Shown here one piece after another: positions 35,240 to 44,596 of a stretch of DNA of 64,000 nt (positions are counted from its first letter, which is position 1; each line of letters opens with the position of its first letter). This stretch comes from CAYNWT01 sp964450955 (lineage in GTDB: Bacteria > Planctomycetota > Planctomycetia > Planctomycetales > Planctomycetaceae): NCBI GenBank assembly GCA_964450955.1, contig CAYVFI010000016.1, forward strand, positions 62,001-126,000. Direction: 5' to 3'. Made by a program: the position numbers and the translations under genes. The notes beneath the pieces are model-generated. The model saw only the letters and a list, made by a program, of their open reading frames with translations. It was not told where the DNA came from and made no database searches.

Positions 35240-37786
35240 ATGATTGCACGCCTCACAAAATTCATTCGGGATACTCGCAGACACATCAGTCGGACACGAT
35301 GGGTCGCGAAACTGCTGAAGCTGGAAAGGCCGGCAAACTCAGACAAACCCGGTTTGATTGTCATTCAACTAGACGGACTCTCGCGATCACAGTTCGAAAA
35401 CGCAGTTCGTAGTGGGAGACTTCCGTTTGTTTCGATGATGATGCGGTACGGTCACTTCGAACTCGCATCGTTCTATTCCGGGCTTCCATCGACAACACCC
35501 GCGGTTCAGTCCGAAGTCATGTTTGGGATTAAGACCGCAGTTCCGGCGTTCTCTTATCTCGACCGTTCGGCCTGCGAAATCAAAACACTTTACGAGTGTG
35601 AATCGGCTCAAGCCGTGAATGCCCAAAACGAAACGCGTGGCGAGCCATTGCTGCGGGGCGGCCATTCAATTTCAAACATATTCGCGGCCGGCTCTGACGC
35701 GGCGCGATTCTGTACACAGCAACTTAACGTGGACACCGCGAAGAAAGAACTTAATCCACTGCGGCTACTTGCTGCGGTCTCGCTGTATTTGTTCACAGCA
35801 GTTCGCGTGTTCGGCCTGGTGGTCATCGAACTGGCTGTCGCGATTTTCGACATGATTACGGGTCTCTTGCTGAAAGAAGATTTCCGCAGCGAAATCAAGT
35901 TTGTCGGCGCGCGGGTCGGCGTATGTTCGTTGCTACGCGAGCTGGCTCGTATCAATGTGAAGCTAGCCATCGAACAGGGTTCACCAATCGTTTACGTCAA
36001 CCTTCTGGGCTATGACGAGCAATCGCACCGACGCGGGCCTTCCAGCCGGTTCGCTCACTGGGCGTTGAAAGGGATTGATCGAGTCATTCGCGACATCTAT
36101 CGAACCGCTCGCCGCTCAAACGCGCGCGACTATGAAGTCGTGGTTTTCTCTGACCACGGTCAGGAACACGTTCGTTCTTACACGATGGAGTACGGTAGGT
36201 CGGTCGAAGAGGCGGCTCGTGAAGCCTTTGCTTCCGGCCCGATGGCGGACCATGTGGTTGTTGATTTACCAGAACAGTCACAGGCCGCCAACATGTGCGA
36301 TCGCATGCGGCATCTGCTTCATATACAGCGGCAACAGCGTGGCCAGTCGCGACCATCGTTCGAAGAACTTGCTGATCAAATCGTCGTGACTGCGATGGGA
36401 CCGATCGGTCATATTTACCTGCCCGCCAAAGTCGATTTCGAAGGACTTGCCCACTACGCAGAGACATTGGTTAACGAACACCACGTGCCGCTTGTTCTGT
36501 GCGTCGGACCGGACGAAACGATTCATGCCTGGGACGAACGCGGACAGTATCTCCTGCCGGATCAACTATCTGAGATCCTCACTGACGCGCACGTGTTCTC
36601 GGAAGAAATCGCGGAAGACCTGCCTCGCTTATGTCACCATGAGAATGCCGGTGACCTGATCATTCTCGGCTGGGACCGCGAACAACAACCGCTTTCGTTT
36701 GCGATTGAAGGCGGCGGCCACGGCAGTATTGGTCCGGAAGAAACCCGCGGATTCGCGATCGTCCCGGAGGAGCTGCAATCCGCAATCTGTCGCCGAACAA
36801 ACAAGGAAGACTACCTGCGAGGCGCGTTGCTGCACGACGCTGCATTGCGATTTGTGAGGGGCGGCCGTCAGGAACCGAAGCCCCCGCGCATCAGCCAATC
36901 CGACACCGGCAGCGACACCAGCAGCTTGTCGCGTTCCGCACCCGAAGCTGACGATGCCCAAACCGTCCGCGTTATGACATACAACATCCACAGTTGTATC
37001 GGAATGGACGGAAAGCATCGCCCGCGTCGGATCGCCAGGGCGATTCGATCCGCCGAAGCCGACATCGTTTGCCTGCAAGAAGTCGATCGAAGTCGCGCTC
37101 GGTCAAAACATATCGACCAGGCCGCAGATATCGCATCGCGACTTGGGTTCTACCACAAGTTTTTCCCGATTCTTTCCGGTGATGACGACCAGCAGTATGG
37201 GCTGGCCATCATTAGCCGATTCCCGATAACAAAGCAGGCGTTTCGCATCTTCCATCCGCCAACTCGCAAACAACGCGAAGCTCGTGGCGTGATGTGGGTG
37301 CAGATTGAAACACCGTTTGGATTGCTGGAAGTTTTTAACACCCATCTCGGTCTGCACCGACGCGAACGCGACGCGCAGATTCGCGAGCTACTGTCCGACG
37401 CGCTAATTGGAGGCCTATCCGACGAGGACTCAATGGTTTTATGTGGCGACCTTAACGCCGGTGTCGGCAGCCACGTGCTGCGATCACTGAATAAATCCAT
37501 TCCACAGGCAGATGGCCCTCGCCGGATCGCCACATTTCCATCCAGCCTTCCGATTCGCGGCCTGGATCACATCCTGACATATGGATCACAGATAGCAGCC
37601 ACGTCGGTCAGGGCTGCAAACACGCCTAACACGCGAGTCGCTTCTGATCACCTGCCAATTCTGGCAGAGATTACGCTTATCCCTACATCGAATCGACCGC
37701 AAGACGTCGCGGTACCAAGTGATACGGACCAGGCAACATCGCCGGTTCAGGAACGAAAGGAGACGGCCAATGCCATCGTGGACTGA
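35240..37786 (+). CDS. Fusion of alkaline-phosphatase-like domain and EEP phosphodiesterase domain
   Basis: An 848-residue protein. Residues about 35-560 are an alkaline-phosphatase/nucleotide-pyrophosphatase-type domain: D45 in IQLDGLSRS, the likely nucleophile Thr in GLPSTTPAVQ (about 85), D259/H263 in GYDEQSHRRG, D305/H306 in FSDHGQEH and a late GGGHGS. A hydrophobic stretch (about 174-211) interrupts it and could anchor it to the membrane. Residues about 572-825 are an endonuclease/exonuclease/phosphatase domain: MTYNIHSCIG, CLQEVDRS, NTHLGLH, GDLNAG and SDHLPI. Two phosphoester hydrolases in one chain beside a lipid-type glycosyltransferase suggest head-group turnover, which is inference. 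Confidence 0.86.
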   Translation: MIARLTKFIRDTRRHISRTRWVAKLLKLERPANSDKPGLIVIQLDGLSRSQFENAVRSGRLPFVSMMMRYGHFELASFYSGLPSTTPAVQSEVMFGIKTAVPAFSYLDRSACEIKTLYECESAQAVNAQNETRGEPLLRGGHSISNIFAAGSDAARFCTQQLNVDTAKKELNPLRLLAAVSLYLFTAVRVFGLVVIELAVAIFDMITGLLLKEDFRSEIKFVGARVGVCSLLRELARINVKLAIEQGSPIVYVNLLGYDEQSHRRGPSSRFAHWALKGIDRVIRDIYRTARRSNARDYEVVVFSDHGQEHVRSYTMEYGRSVEEAAREAFASGPMADHVVVDLPEQSQAANMCDRMRHLLHIQRQQRGQSRPSFEELADQIVVTAMGPIGHIYLPAKVDFEGLAHYAETLVNEHHVPLVLCVGPDETIHAWDERGQYLLPDQLSEILTDAHVFSEEIAEDLPRLCHHENAGDLIILGWDREQQPLSFAIEGGGHGSIGPEETRGFAIVPEELQSAICRRTNKEDYLRGALLHDAALRFVRGGRQEPKPPRISQSDTGSDTSSLSRSAPEADDAQTVRVMTYNIHSCIGMDGKHRPRRIARAIRSAEADIVCLQEVDRSRARSKHIDQAADIASRLGFYHKFFPILSGDDDQQYGLAIISRFPITKQAFRIFHPPTRKQREARGVMWVQIETPFGLLEVFNTHLGLHRRERDAQIRELLSDALIGGLSDEDSMVLCGDLNAGVGSHVLRSLNKSIPQADGPRRIATFPSSLPIRGLDHILTYGSQIAATSVRAANTPNTRVASDHLPILAEITLIPTSNRPQDVAVPSDTDQATSPVQERKETANAIVD

Positions 37787-38069
37787 CAAAGACAAGCGAA
37801 AATTCGAACACATCAAAGATAGCGTCATGGAAGACGGAAAACCGGAACAGGCCGCGTCAGAGATTGCGGCTCGAACCGTGAACAAGCAACGGAGAGAAGA
37901 GGGCCGGACACCTAATAAAACGACGCAGGGAACAGGAAACCCAAACGATCGATATGAAGACCGGACAGTTGCAGAACTACGCAACCTCGCCGCTGAGCGT
38001 GACATTGCCGGTCGTAGTTCGATGAAGAAAGCGGAGCTTATTGACGCTTTACGATCAGACCGGTCGTGA
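37770..38069 (+). CDS. Small basic protein with C-terminal SAP/Rho-N-like motif
   Basis: A 99-residue charged protein. It begins MPSWTDKDKRKFEHIKDS, with a helical part shared by small plasmid-stabilisation-type or stress proteins (GKPEQAASEIAARTVNKQRR). It ends in a helix-extension-helix unit (DRTVAELRNLAAERDIAGRSSMKKAELIDAL) of the SAP/Rho-N type, which usually binds nucleic acid. The ATG at 37770 follows AAAGGAG and overlaps the end of the upstream gene by 17 bases, so translation is probably coupled. Confidence 0.8.
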   Translation: MPSWTDKDKRKFEHIKDSVMEDGKPEQAASEIAARTVNKQRREEGRTPNKTTQGTGNPNDRYEDRTVAELRNLAAERDIAGRSSMKKAELIDALRSDRS

Positions 38070-38212
38070 GAACCACGACTCGTACATCTTAGAACCGGGG
38101 AAGCGCACCACGGCGACCGAGACTAAGCGACCCACGGATAGGGCTCTTCGTTCGTTCCTCGACAAGCTGGTTCCAGTCGCTGTCCGATTCCTGAAGTCGC
38201 TGAGGCCAACTC

Positions 38213-38896
38213 TTGAAAGCTATCGAATCAGACCTTCAAAACTCTCGAACGATATCCACGCATTCTCGCCAGCGCCACACGCCACGTCGAATCAATGTCG
38301 GCATCACTGTTCTTGTGGTACTCGCGCTGCTGCTGGCGTTCGCAATGCAGAAAGGTTGGTCGTTGACCGATGTTCGTACTTCACTTGAGGGACTCTCTGA
38401 TACCGCTTACGCGACTGCTTTCGCCATCCTGCCCTTGCTTGGCGTTCCGGTCAGTTGGTTCCTGATCGCGGCTGGCGCGAAATACAGCATTCAGGATGGG
38501 TTACTGATGACGGCCGCGTGCATGTGTCTGCACAACCTTGTTGCATACACAGTCGCCAACTCCTGGCTGCGGGGCAGTGTGACGCAGCTTCTTGCAAAAC
38601 GTGGCAAACAGCTTCCGAAGATTCCTGAAAAACACCAGACCTGGTTCATGGTGGTCTTCGCAACCGTCCCCGGATTGCCTTATTCCATCAAGCTTTATTC
38701 TATGGCACTGACCAACATGCCCTTTCGGAAATACTTCTGGCTGGGTTGGCCGGCGTACGTTGCCAGTTCCATCATCTTCATTGGTTTCGGTGACGCAGCA
38801 GCCGACATGAATGGCCCACTTGCTCTCCTGTTTGGCCTGTGTCTGGTTCTCGGTTTCGTTTTCACATTTTGGTTGAAAGAGAAGCAAGGACTCTGA
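38213..38896 (+). CDS. TVP38/TMEM64 family membrane protein
   Basis: A 227-residue protein of the TVP38/DedA (SNARE-associated) family with about five helices. Key segments are LPLLGVPVSWFLIAAGAKYSI (re-entrant loop region), LLAKRGKQLPKIPEKHQ, FATVPGLPYSIKLYSMALTNMPFRKYFW and WPAYVASSIIFIGFGDA. Relatives act as lipid scramblases or undecaprenyl-phosphate flippases. It starts with TTG, eight bases after GAGG; no better start exists upstream of the first helix. It is probably the last gene of the operon from 31426. Confidence 0.85.
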   Translation: MKAIESDLQNSRTISTHSRQRHTPRRINVGITVLVVLALLLAFAMQKGWSLTDVRTSLEGLSDTAYATAFAILPLLGVPVSWFLIAAGAKYSIQDGLLMTAACMCLHNLVAYTVANSWLRGSVTQLLAKRGKQLPKIPEKHQTWFMVVFATVPGLPYSIKLYSMALTNMPFRKYFWLGWPAYVASSIIFIGFGDAAADMNGPLALLFGLCLVLGFVFTFWLKEKQGL

Positions 38897-39142
38897 CCGC
38901 ACCGCAGCGAAACGGGCCCCGTTGCGACTCCTTGCTTCAGCGGCAGACTGACCAATCGCCAAGCTCCATTCGAATGCGAACACACTTGCGCGGTTCGCGG
39001 TCTGACGATCAGAAATTGGTCGCCCGGTTCAGATTTTGTCCGCGTTTCCTGCGATCCCACCGTTTACAAGACGCCAACGACCGCAACGTAAGCCATATGC
39101 AACACATGACTTAAGACAAATCGTGCCCTACCAAAACGACTA

Positions 39143-39158
39143 TGGCACGCGCTCTGCT
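39143..39158 (+). promoter_or_regulatory. Putative sigma-54 promoter for HtrA protease
   Basis: TGGCACGCGCTCTGCT matches at 9 of 10 fixed bases, 76 bases before the ATG at 39234. The rest of 38897-39233 holds no gene I can support. Confidence 0.65.
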
Positions 39159-39233
39159 TTCTCCCCTCACCATGTGAGTGATCAATCCTGGTCGCTCTGG
39201 ATTGAACGGAAATTTACCGAGGAGGAGACAATC

Positions 39234-40754
39234 ATGTCTTGGCGAAATGTTCGTAGAGGAATTTCTCTGCCCGGCGTCGTGACCGCTCTGGCGGCTTTGG
39301 GGTTGGTGTGTGGTGGAGCCGGTATCGCTGGTCTGGTGAACGGTTCCGATTTGGATAGTCCAGAGGTGCAGCAATCGCGAGCGCAGGCGATGTCTTTATC
39401 GTCCGCTTTCCGCGCCGCAGCGAATGATGTGACGCCCGCGGTCGTCACCGTCAGATCGTTGCCTGCTGACAGGCAGCAGATATCGGGGCCGAATACGCAG
39501 CAGTTTGACAATCAGATTCCGGACGAACTGAGAGGGCACCCGTTGCTCAAGCGGTTCTTCGAAGACGCGCCTGAGATGACTCCATCACCTCGCGGATCGC
39601 AAAAACGTGGTGGCGGTCAGGGGTCCGGAGTGATCATCGATTCTTCAGGTATCATTCTAACAAACAACCATGTTGTGAAAGGTGGAGGCAAGGTCGTCGT
39701 TGTTCTTCAGGACGGGCGTGAGTTTGAAGCAACGGAAGTGAAGACCGATCCGAAGACAGACGTCGCTGTCGTGAAAATCGATGCCGGCGAGAGTCTGCCT
39801 GCTGCGAAAATCGGCAACAGTGACGGCGTCAATGTCGGAGACTGGGTGATCGCGGTTGGTGCCCCATTCGGACTGAAAGAAACCGTGACCGCAGGTATCA
39901 TCAGTGCGAAGTCTCGAGGGATTGGGATTACGGCTCGTGAGGAGTTTCTGCAGACGGATGCTGCAATCAACCCCGGCAACAGTGGTGGCCCGCTGGTGAA
40001 TCTGGATGGTGAAGTCGTTGGTATCAACACGGCAATTTCATCGACCAGTGGTGGATACCAGGGAATCGGGTTCGCCGTGCCAATTAACATGGCCCAATGG
40101 GTCGGCAATCAACTTGTAAGTTCCGGAACCGTCAAACGGGCTTTCCTGGGCGTCGGCATTCAACAGGTGACTGGTGATCTTTCGCGACAGTTTGGCCTGG
40201 GCACCGTGAGTGGTGCGGCAGTCACTGATGTTCGGTCTGATACGCCGGCGGCGAGGGCTGGTGTTCAAGCTGGTGACGTGATTGTGGAATTCAGCGGTCG
40301 GAAGATCAGTCATCCACGGTCGTTGCAAAACGCTGTCGAACGAGCCGCGTTTGATCGCGATCACAGCCTGATCGTTATTCGCAAGGGTCGCCGTGTTGAG
40401 TTGACCGTTCGTGTTTCGGAGACGCCACAAAATATCACTGTGGCCAATGTGGAACGCGTAACGCCGACAGACGTAAGCGGCACTGGCCTGGAAGTGACGG
40501 ACCTTTCGACAGATGTTGCTTCCAAGCTAAACCTTGATGGGGTTGAAGGAGTCGTCATCACCGACGTCACACCAGACAGCGCGGCTGACCGAGCTGGTCT
40601 GTCGCCAAGAATGGTGATCTCACGCGTGGGTGATACCGACGTTGCCACCGCAGACGAGTTTCGTCAGGCAATCGACGCTCAGCTTGACGATGACGGCGTG
40701 TTACTTCTGGTACGCACTCCAAACGGGTCCCGCTTCGTCGTTCTGAAGAAGTGA
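39234..40754 (+). CDS. HtrA/DegP-type periplasmic serine protease-chaperone
   Basis: A 506-residue protein. One N-terminal membrane/signal segment (about 12-36) is followed by a trypsin-like domain with H146 (LTNNHVVKGG), D176 (KTDVAVVKI) and S250 (INPGNSGGPL), then two PDZ domains (about 300-390 and 415-505). DegP-type proteins degrade or refold misfolded envelope proteins. An ideal GAGGAGGAGA site fixes the ATG at 39234; the open frame reaches back to 39036 but would include the promoter. In enterobacteria degP is under sigma-E/Cpx; here a sigma-54-like site precedes it. Confidence 0.94.
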   Translation: MSWRNVRRGISLPGVVTALAALGLVCGGAGIAGLVNGSDLDSPEVQQSRAQAMSLSSAFRAAANDVTPAVVTVRSLPADRQQISGPNTQQFDNQIPDELRGHPLLKRFFEDAPEMTPSPRGSQKRGGGQGSGVIIDSSGIILTNNHVVKGGGKVVVVLQDGREFEATEVKTDPKTDVAVVKIDAGESLPAAKIGNSDGVNVGDWVIAVGAPFGLKETVTAGIISAKSRGIGITAREEFLQTDAAINPGNSGGPLVNLDGEVVGINTAISSTSGGYQGIGFAVPINMAQWVGNQLVSSGTVKRAFLGVGIQQVTGDLSRQFGLGTVSGAAVTDVRSDTPAARAGVQAGDVIVEFSGRKISHPRSLQNAVERAAFDRDHSLIVIRKGRRVELTVRVSETPQNITVANVERVTPTDVSGTGLEVTDLSTDVASKLNLDGVEGVVITDVTPDSAADRAGLSPRMVISRVGDTDVATADEFRQAIDAQLDDDGVLLLVRTPNGSRFVVLKK

Positions 40755-40837
40755 CCGTTTCGCAGGAATCAATCGTCGCCGCATGGTTGGTTCCACTCGG
40801 GGGGAAGGTGAGCTGAGCACTTCGGTGTGAGCCTACG

Positions 40838-40865
40838 GGCGAGTCAGCTCGCCTTTTCTTTTTTT
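40838..40865 (+). terminator. Rho-independent terminator after HtrA gene
   Basis: The GGCGAG stem (40838-40843) pairs with CTCGCC (40848-40853) and is followed by a T-rich tract to 40865. Confidence 0.82.
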
Positions 40866-41015
40866 GGGCACCGCGTTTGCGGTCGATAGCCGTCAGAAAA
40901 TTCTCCAGACGGCATCGTCGCCCTCCAATGTTTCTTGTCCGAACCAAATCGATAACATTCGGACTTGTGTCATTCTCTGGAAGGCCCAGCTTCGTCCGTG
41001 CAGACCTAAAGTGCC

Positions 41016-42500
41016 ATGTCTGATTCTGAACCCACAGTGCTAAATAGCCGGAATCTGAGCAGCCGGATCTTGCTCCCGCTATTTCTGCTAAGCGTTTTGC
41101 TGATGGCAGTCACCGGCTTTGCCGCGTGGTCTGTTCATCAGGCGAAAGACGAAGCAGCTCGAGTAGTGCAGCTGGGCCTGCAACGGGCTGACGCAGTGCG
41201 TGATCTTGAAAGCTCAATCCACGACTTGCGAACTCACTTGTACGCGTACATGCGGACTGGTCAGCCGCGGCACCTGACGGCCGCTCTTGGACTTAAAGAC
41301 AAGGCCGAACGGTACCTCGTGCGAACGGAAAAACTTTACCTCACCCAGAATGGACAACCAATCGCGTCCGGCCTGCGTCGCACGTACACACGACTTGATG
41401 ATGGACTAAACGAACTTAGCGGCGACGCTTCTCCGGACGCTGCTTCTAACCTACTGGACGGCCCAACTGCCGACGCGATGATCGACCTTGCGCGACAACA
41501 ACATGCTGAGCAGGCGGCGACGGTTAAGGCTGCCGTTGCTGAACAAGAAGAGATGACACGTCGGACCACTATCGCATTAACAGGGCTTGGCTTTGTTGGA
41601 GCATTGGCGGGCGTGAGCCTTGGGTGCCTTATCACTCGTCGAGTTCGCAACTCCCTGATGCGCTTGGAGGTCCCTGTTCGAGACGCGGCAGGGCAGTTAA
41701 GCCAGGTGGTTGGACCAATTTCAGTCCTTGGCAGCGACGGTTCGCCATCGCTGGAAGAACAGCTTGCCGAAGTGGCTCAGCGCGTCGGAACCGTTGTTGA
41801 TCGTCTGCAAGTCAGCCAACGTGACCAGCTTCGATCAGACCAGCTGGCGGCTGTTGGTCAATTAGCAGCCGGAGTCGCTCATGAACTCCGCAACCCACTA
41901 ACGGCAATGAAAACGATTGTACAAACCGCTCGACAGGGTTCCGGTGAACTTGACGAACGCGACCTGGAGGTCATGGAATCTGAAATCACTCGACTTAACA
42001 CCAGCATCCAATCGTTCCTCGATTACGCGCGGCCACCTAAGCTGGAGCGGAGTCGGTTTGACCTGAGTAAAGTCGTCGACAGTGGAGTGCAGCTTGTGTC
42101 GGCTCGAGCGACTCAGCAACGTGTGGTGGTCAGGTTTGAACGACCCGATACACCGATCAACGTTGACGCTGACTTCGATCGGTTACGGCAGGTCGTTGTC
42201 AATCTGCTTCTGAACGCTTTCGATGCGTTACCTGAGGGCGGCGACGTTTTCCTGACAATCACTGTCGTCGATGAACGGGCAGTTTTGACGGTTGCCGACA
42301 CCGGAACCGGTATCGACCCAGGCATGTCGGATCGCCTGTTCGAGCCCTTCACAAGCACAAAAGATGCGGGCAGCGGGCTGGGATTGTCTGTATGCCGCCA
42401 GATTATCGAAGACCACGGCGGAAAAATTGAGGCTCGGCCAGTCAATTTTGGCGCGGAGTTTGCATTCTGGGTACCCGTCGCGAGAGAGGCCCATCAGTAG
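41016..42500 (+). CDS. Membrane-bound sensor histidine kinase, NtrB/AtoS-like
   Basis: A 494-residue kinase. Two transmembrane helices (about 17-39 and 185-207) flank a helical extracytoplasmic sensor region of the four-helix type. A HAMP-like linker and coiled coil lead to HisKA (VAHELRNPLTAMK, H289) and an HATPase domain (NLLLNAFDALPEGG, DTGTGID, GSGLGLSVCRQII). Such kinases usually pair with sigma-54 response regulators, and the next gene encodes one. Its stop codon lies inside an inverted repeat. Confidence 0.93.
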   Translation: MSDSEPTVLNSRNLSSRILLPLFLLSVLLMAVTGFAAWSVHQAKDEAARVVQLGLQRADAVRDLESSIHDLRTHLYAYMRTGQPRHLTAALGLKDKAERYLVRTEKLYLTQNGQPIASGLRRTYTRLDDGLNELSGDASPDAASNLLDGPTADAMIDLARQQHAEQAATVKAAVAEQEEMTRRTTIALTGLGFVGALAGVSLGCLITRRVRNSLMRLEVPVRDAAGQLSQVVGPISVLGSDGSPSLEEQLAEVAQRVGTVVDRLQVSQRDQLRSDQLAAVGQLAAGVAHELRNPLTAMKTIVQTARQGSGELDERDLEVMESEITRLNTSIQSFLDYARPPKLERSRFDLSKVVDSGVQLVSARATQQRVVVRFERPDTPINVDADFDRLRQVVVNLLLNAFDALPEGGDVFLTITVVDERAVLTVADTGTGIDPGMSDRLFEPFTSTKDAGSGLGLSVCRQIIEDHGGKIEARPVNFGAEFAFWVPVAREAHQ

Positions 42501-42582
42501 GCTCCGCTGTGCGGACCAGGCGTGCGTGGCCCGCATACGTCCAGACCAACCATGGTCGTGGTCCGCACAGCGGACTCTACTG
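42495..42582. repeat. Long imperfect inverted repeat between kinase and regulator genes
   Basis: A 24-base arm (42495-42518) and its inverted partner (42559-42582) match at 22 of 24 positions around a 40-base centre. The core GTCCGCTGTGCGGACCA is itself nearly palindromic. The left arm contains the stop codon of the kinase. It could form a stem that lowers readthrough into the regulator gene or be a REP-type element. Confidence 0.75.
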
Positions 42583-42742
42583 CTTTGGCGTCGGAGATTT
42601 TACTTCTCACCGCCGTGCCCACGATGGGTGGCTCGCACGGTTCGGTTCGCTGCCGTGGCCGTCATCGCATTGCCAACGCGCGGTCGAAGAAGGACGATAC
42701 CGGGGGAACTTCACTATCACGCAGACAACGCCACCGGGAACC

Positions 42743-44167
42743 ATGCCGAAACTTCTTGTAATCGACGATGAAGTCAGCGTTCTGTATTCGTTGACGAAGG
42801 CTTTCGCGGGCGATGACGTGGAAGTCATCACGGCCGAAACCGGTCGAGACGGCTACCGACGCGCTATTGATGACGCGCCGGATGCGGTTCTCCTGGATGT
42901 TCGACTGCCGGACCGATCGGGTCTGGAAGTCTTCGACCAGATTCGTCGCGAAGATCGTCGCCTGCCGGTCATCATAATGACCGCACATACGACGACCGAA
43001 ACCGCGATTGAAGCGATGAAGCGTGGGGCGTATGAGTATCTGCTGAAACCATTTGATCTCGCGGAACTTAAAGACACGGTGTCTCGAGCGTTCGAAACCA
43101 GCCGCCTGTCGCGCGTGCCGACTATCTTCGCGCAGAAGGAATCAAGCGAATCAGCTGACGTCGACCGCATCATCGGCACTTCACCGGCAATGCAATCTGT
43201 CTACAAAGAGATTGGTCGAGTCGCGCCGCAAAATGTAAACGTGTTAGTGCTGGGGGAAAGCGGAACCGGTAAAGAACTGGTCGCCCGAGCCATCTATCAA
43301 CATAGTCAACGTGCGGATGGCCCGTTCGTCGCAATCAACTGCGCGGCGATTCCTGAAACTCTTTTGGAAAGTGAGCTGTTCGGTCACGAAAAAGGCGCGT
43401 TCACTGGAGCCGATCGACGCCGCATCGGGAAGTTCGAACAGGCGACCGGCGGGACGATTTTCCTTGACGAAATCGGCGAGATGAGCCTGGCGACTCAGGC
43501 GAAAGTCCTGCGTGTTCTTCAGGACGGCCGTTTCGAACGTGTCGGAGGCAACGAAACAATCGCCAGCGACGCTCGCGTGATCGCCGCGACAAACCGGGAT
43601 CTTGCCACTGCAATCGAGGACAAAGAATTTCGCGAGGACTTATTTTATCGGCTCAATGTGTTCACGATCACCCTGCCGCCTCTACGCGAACGGTCGGGCG
43701 ATCTGCCAGACCTTGTCGACTATTTATTCACTCGCTTTCAACGCCAGTTGTCGACCAGCGTTCGAGCAATCGGCGAAGACGCGATGATGGCCATCCAAAG
43801 ACACGATTGGCCGGGGAACGTCCGCGAGCTGCAAAGCGCGATCAAGTACGCGCTGGTCCGTTCGCCTACGGATGTCATTACCGCCGATGTTTTGCCTGAC
43901 TCGGTACGCGGCTTGTCGCTGGCCGAAACCGTAGACGTTACCACCGATCTTCGCGGTCTGGTCAGGAACATAATCCAAACTCACGAAGGTGACGTTAGCC
44001 GTGAGTTCCACAATCACGTCGATCGCTATCTCTACGAAGAAGCGCTTGCCCATTGCGATGGTCATCAAGGTAAAGCGGCAAAGCTACTCGGCATCTCTCG
44101 AACCACGCTACGTTCACGACTGCAAACGTTGGGCGTGGTTGTTGAGAGACGCATCCGTTCGGATTAG
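42743..44167 (+). CDS. NtrC-type sigma-54 response regulator 2
   Basis: A 474-residue activator with the same order as the protein at 18627: receiver with D52 (LLDVRLPDRSG), AAA+ domain with GESGTGKE, GAFTGA and TIFLDEIGEM, and a Fis-type helix-turn-helix (HQGKAAKLLGISRTTLRSRL). Cognate kinase is the upstream gene. The frame is open back to 42509, but that part overlaps the inverted repeat and has no homologous features, so I start at MPKLLVIDD, 42743. The two activators are close relatives, which suggests overlapping or competing control of sigma-54 promoters. Confidence 0.95.
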   Translation: MPKLLVIDDEVSVLYSLTKAFAGDDVEVITAETGRDGYRRAIDDAPDAVLLDVRLPDRSGLEVFDQIRREDRRLPVIIMTAHTTTETAIEAMKRGAYEYLLKPFDLAELKDTVSRAFETSRLSRVPTIFAQKESSESADVDRIIGTSPAMQSVYKEIGRVAPQNVNVLVLGESGTGKELVARAIYQHSQRADGPFVAINCAAIPETLLESELFGHEKGAFTGADRRRIGKFEQATGGTIFLDEIGEMSLATQAKVLRVLQDGRFERVGGNETIASDARVIAATNRDLATAIEDKEFREDLFYRLNVFTITLPPLRERSGDLPDLVDYLFTRFQRQLSTSVRAIGEDAMMAIQRHDWPGNVRELQSAIKYALVRSPTDVITADVLPDSVRGLSLAETVDVTTDLRGLVRNIIQTHEGDVSREFHNHVDRYLYEEALAHCDGHQGKAAKLLGISRTTLRSRLQTLGVVVERRIRSD

Positions 44168-44196
44168 CGTTCGACGAAAAGCGACACGCGGGAAGG

Positions 44197-44424
44197 TCAG
44201 GCAGCAGGGCTCATCGCCAGCGATCGCTGAGGGCCTCCGCCTCCGGGTCCAGCATCGACTGAATCAAGTCCAGCCGTTATCGCAATTTCGCCTCGAAGGA
44301 TCCGAAACTGTTCCGGAGCGTCGATGGCCAACTGCACTCGATTTCCTCGCACTGCAACCACTCGGATCGTGATGTCTTCACCGATGTGTATTGCTTCGTT
44401 CTTCTTCCGTGACAGGACAAGCAT
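44197..44424 (-). CDS. csrA: CsrA carbon storage regulator
   Basis: A 75-residue CsrA. The core MLVLSRKKNEAIHIGEDITIRVVAV and VQLAIDAPEQFRILRGEI has the RNA-binding L4 and R-containing C-terminal strand typical of the family. It dimerises and binds GGA motifs in mRNA leaders to block or stabilise translation. A Gly-rich C-terminal extension of about 15 residues exceeds the usual 61-residue enterobacterial form. AAGGAAGGAA precedes the ATG. The 513 bases upstream up to corA contain a sigma-54-like site at 44597 and two direct repeats. Confidence 0.95.
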   Translation of the reverse strand: MLVLSRKKNEAIHIGEDITIRVVAVRGNRVQLAIDAPEQFRILRGEIAITAGLDSVDAGPGGGGPQRSLAMSPAA

Positions 44425-44596
44425 TTCGATTCCTTCCTTTTCGGTCCTCTGACCGTCTACCTACCTTGGTGGCGGAGGCTTTTACCCACTCTTGGGCTGG
44501 CAGCGGTTCAGAATTGGCCTAGCAGCGTATCCCGGTGTTGGCTTACGCTGATCCAAAGTTAGATGCGGCTATCCATCATGCTCCGACGCGTGAGAG

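Noticed and set aside
39036..39233. 66-codon upstream extension of the HtrA gene.
   Set aside because: It includes the promoter, and an ideal ribosome binding site precedes the ATG at 39234.
42509..42742. 78-codon upstream extension of the second NtrC-type regulator.
   Set aside because: It crosses the inverted repeat and lacks receiver-domain features. The receiver begins exactly at 42743.
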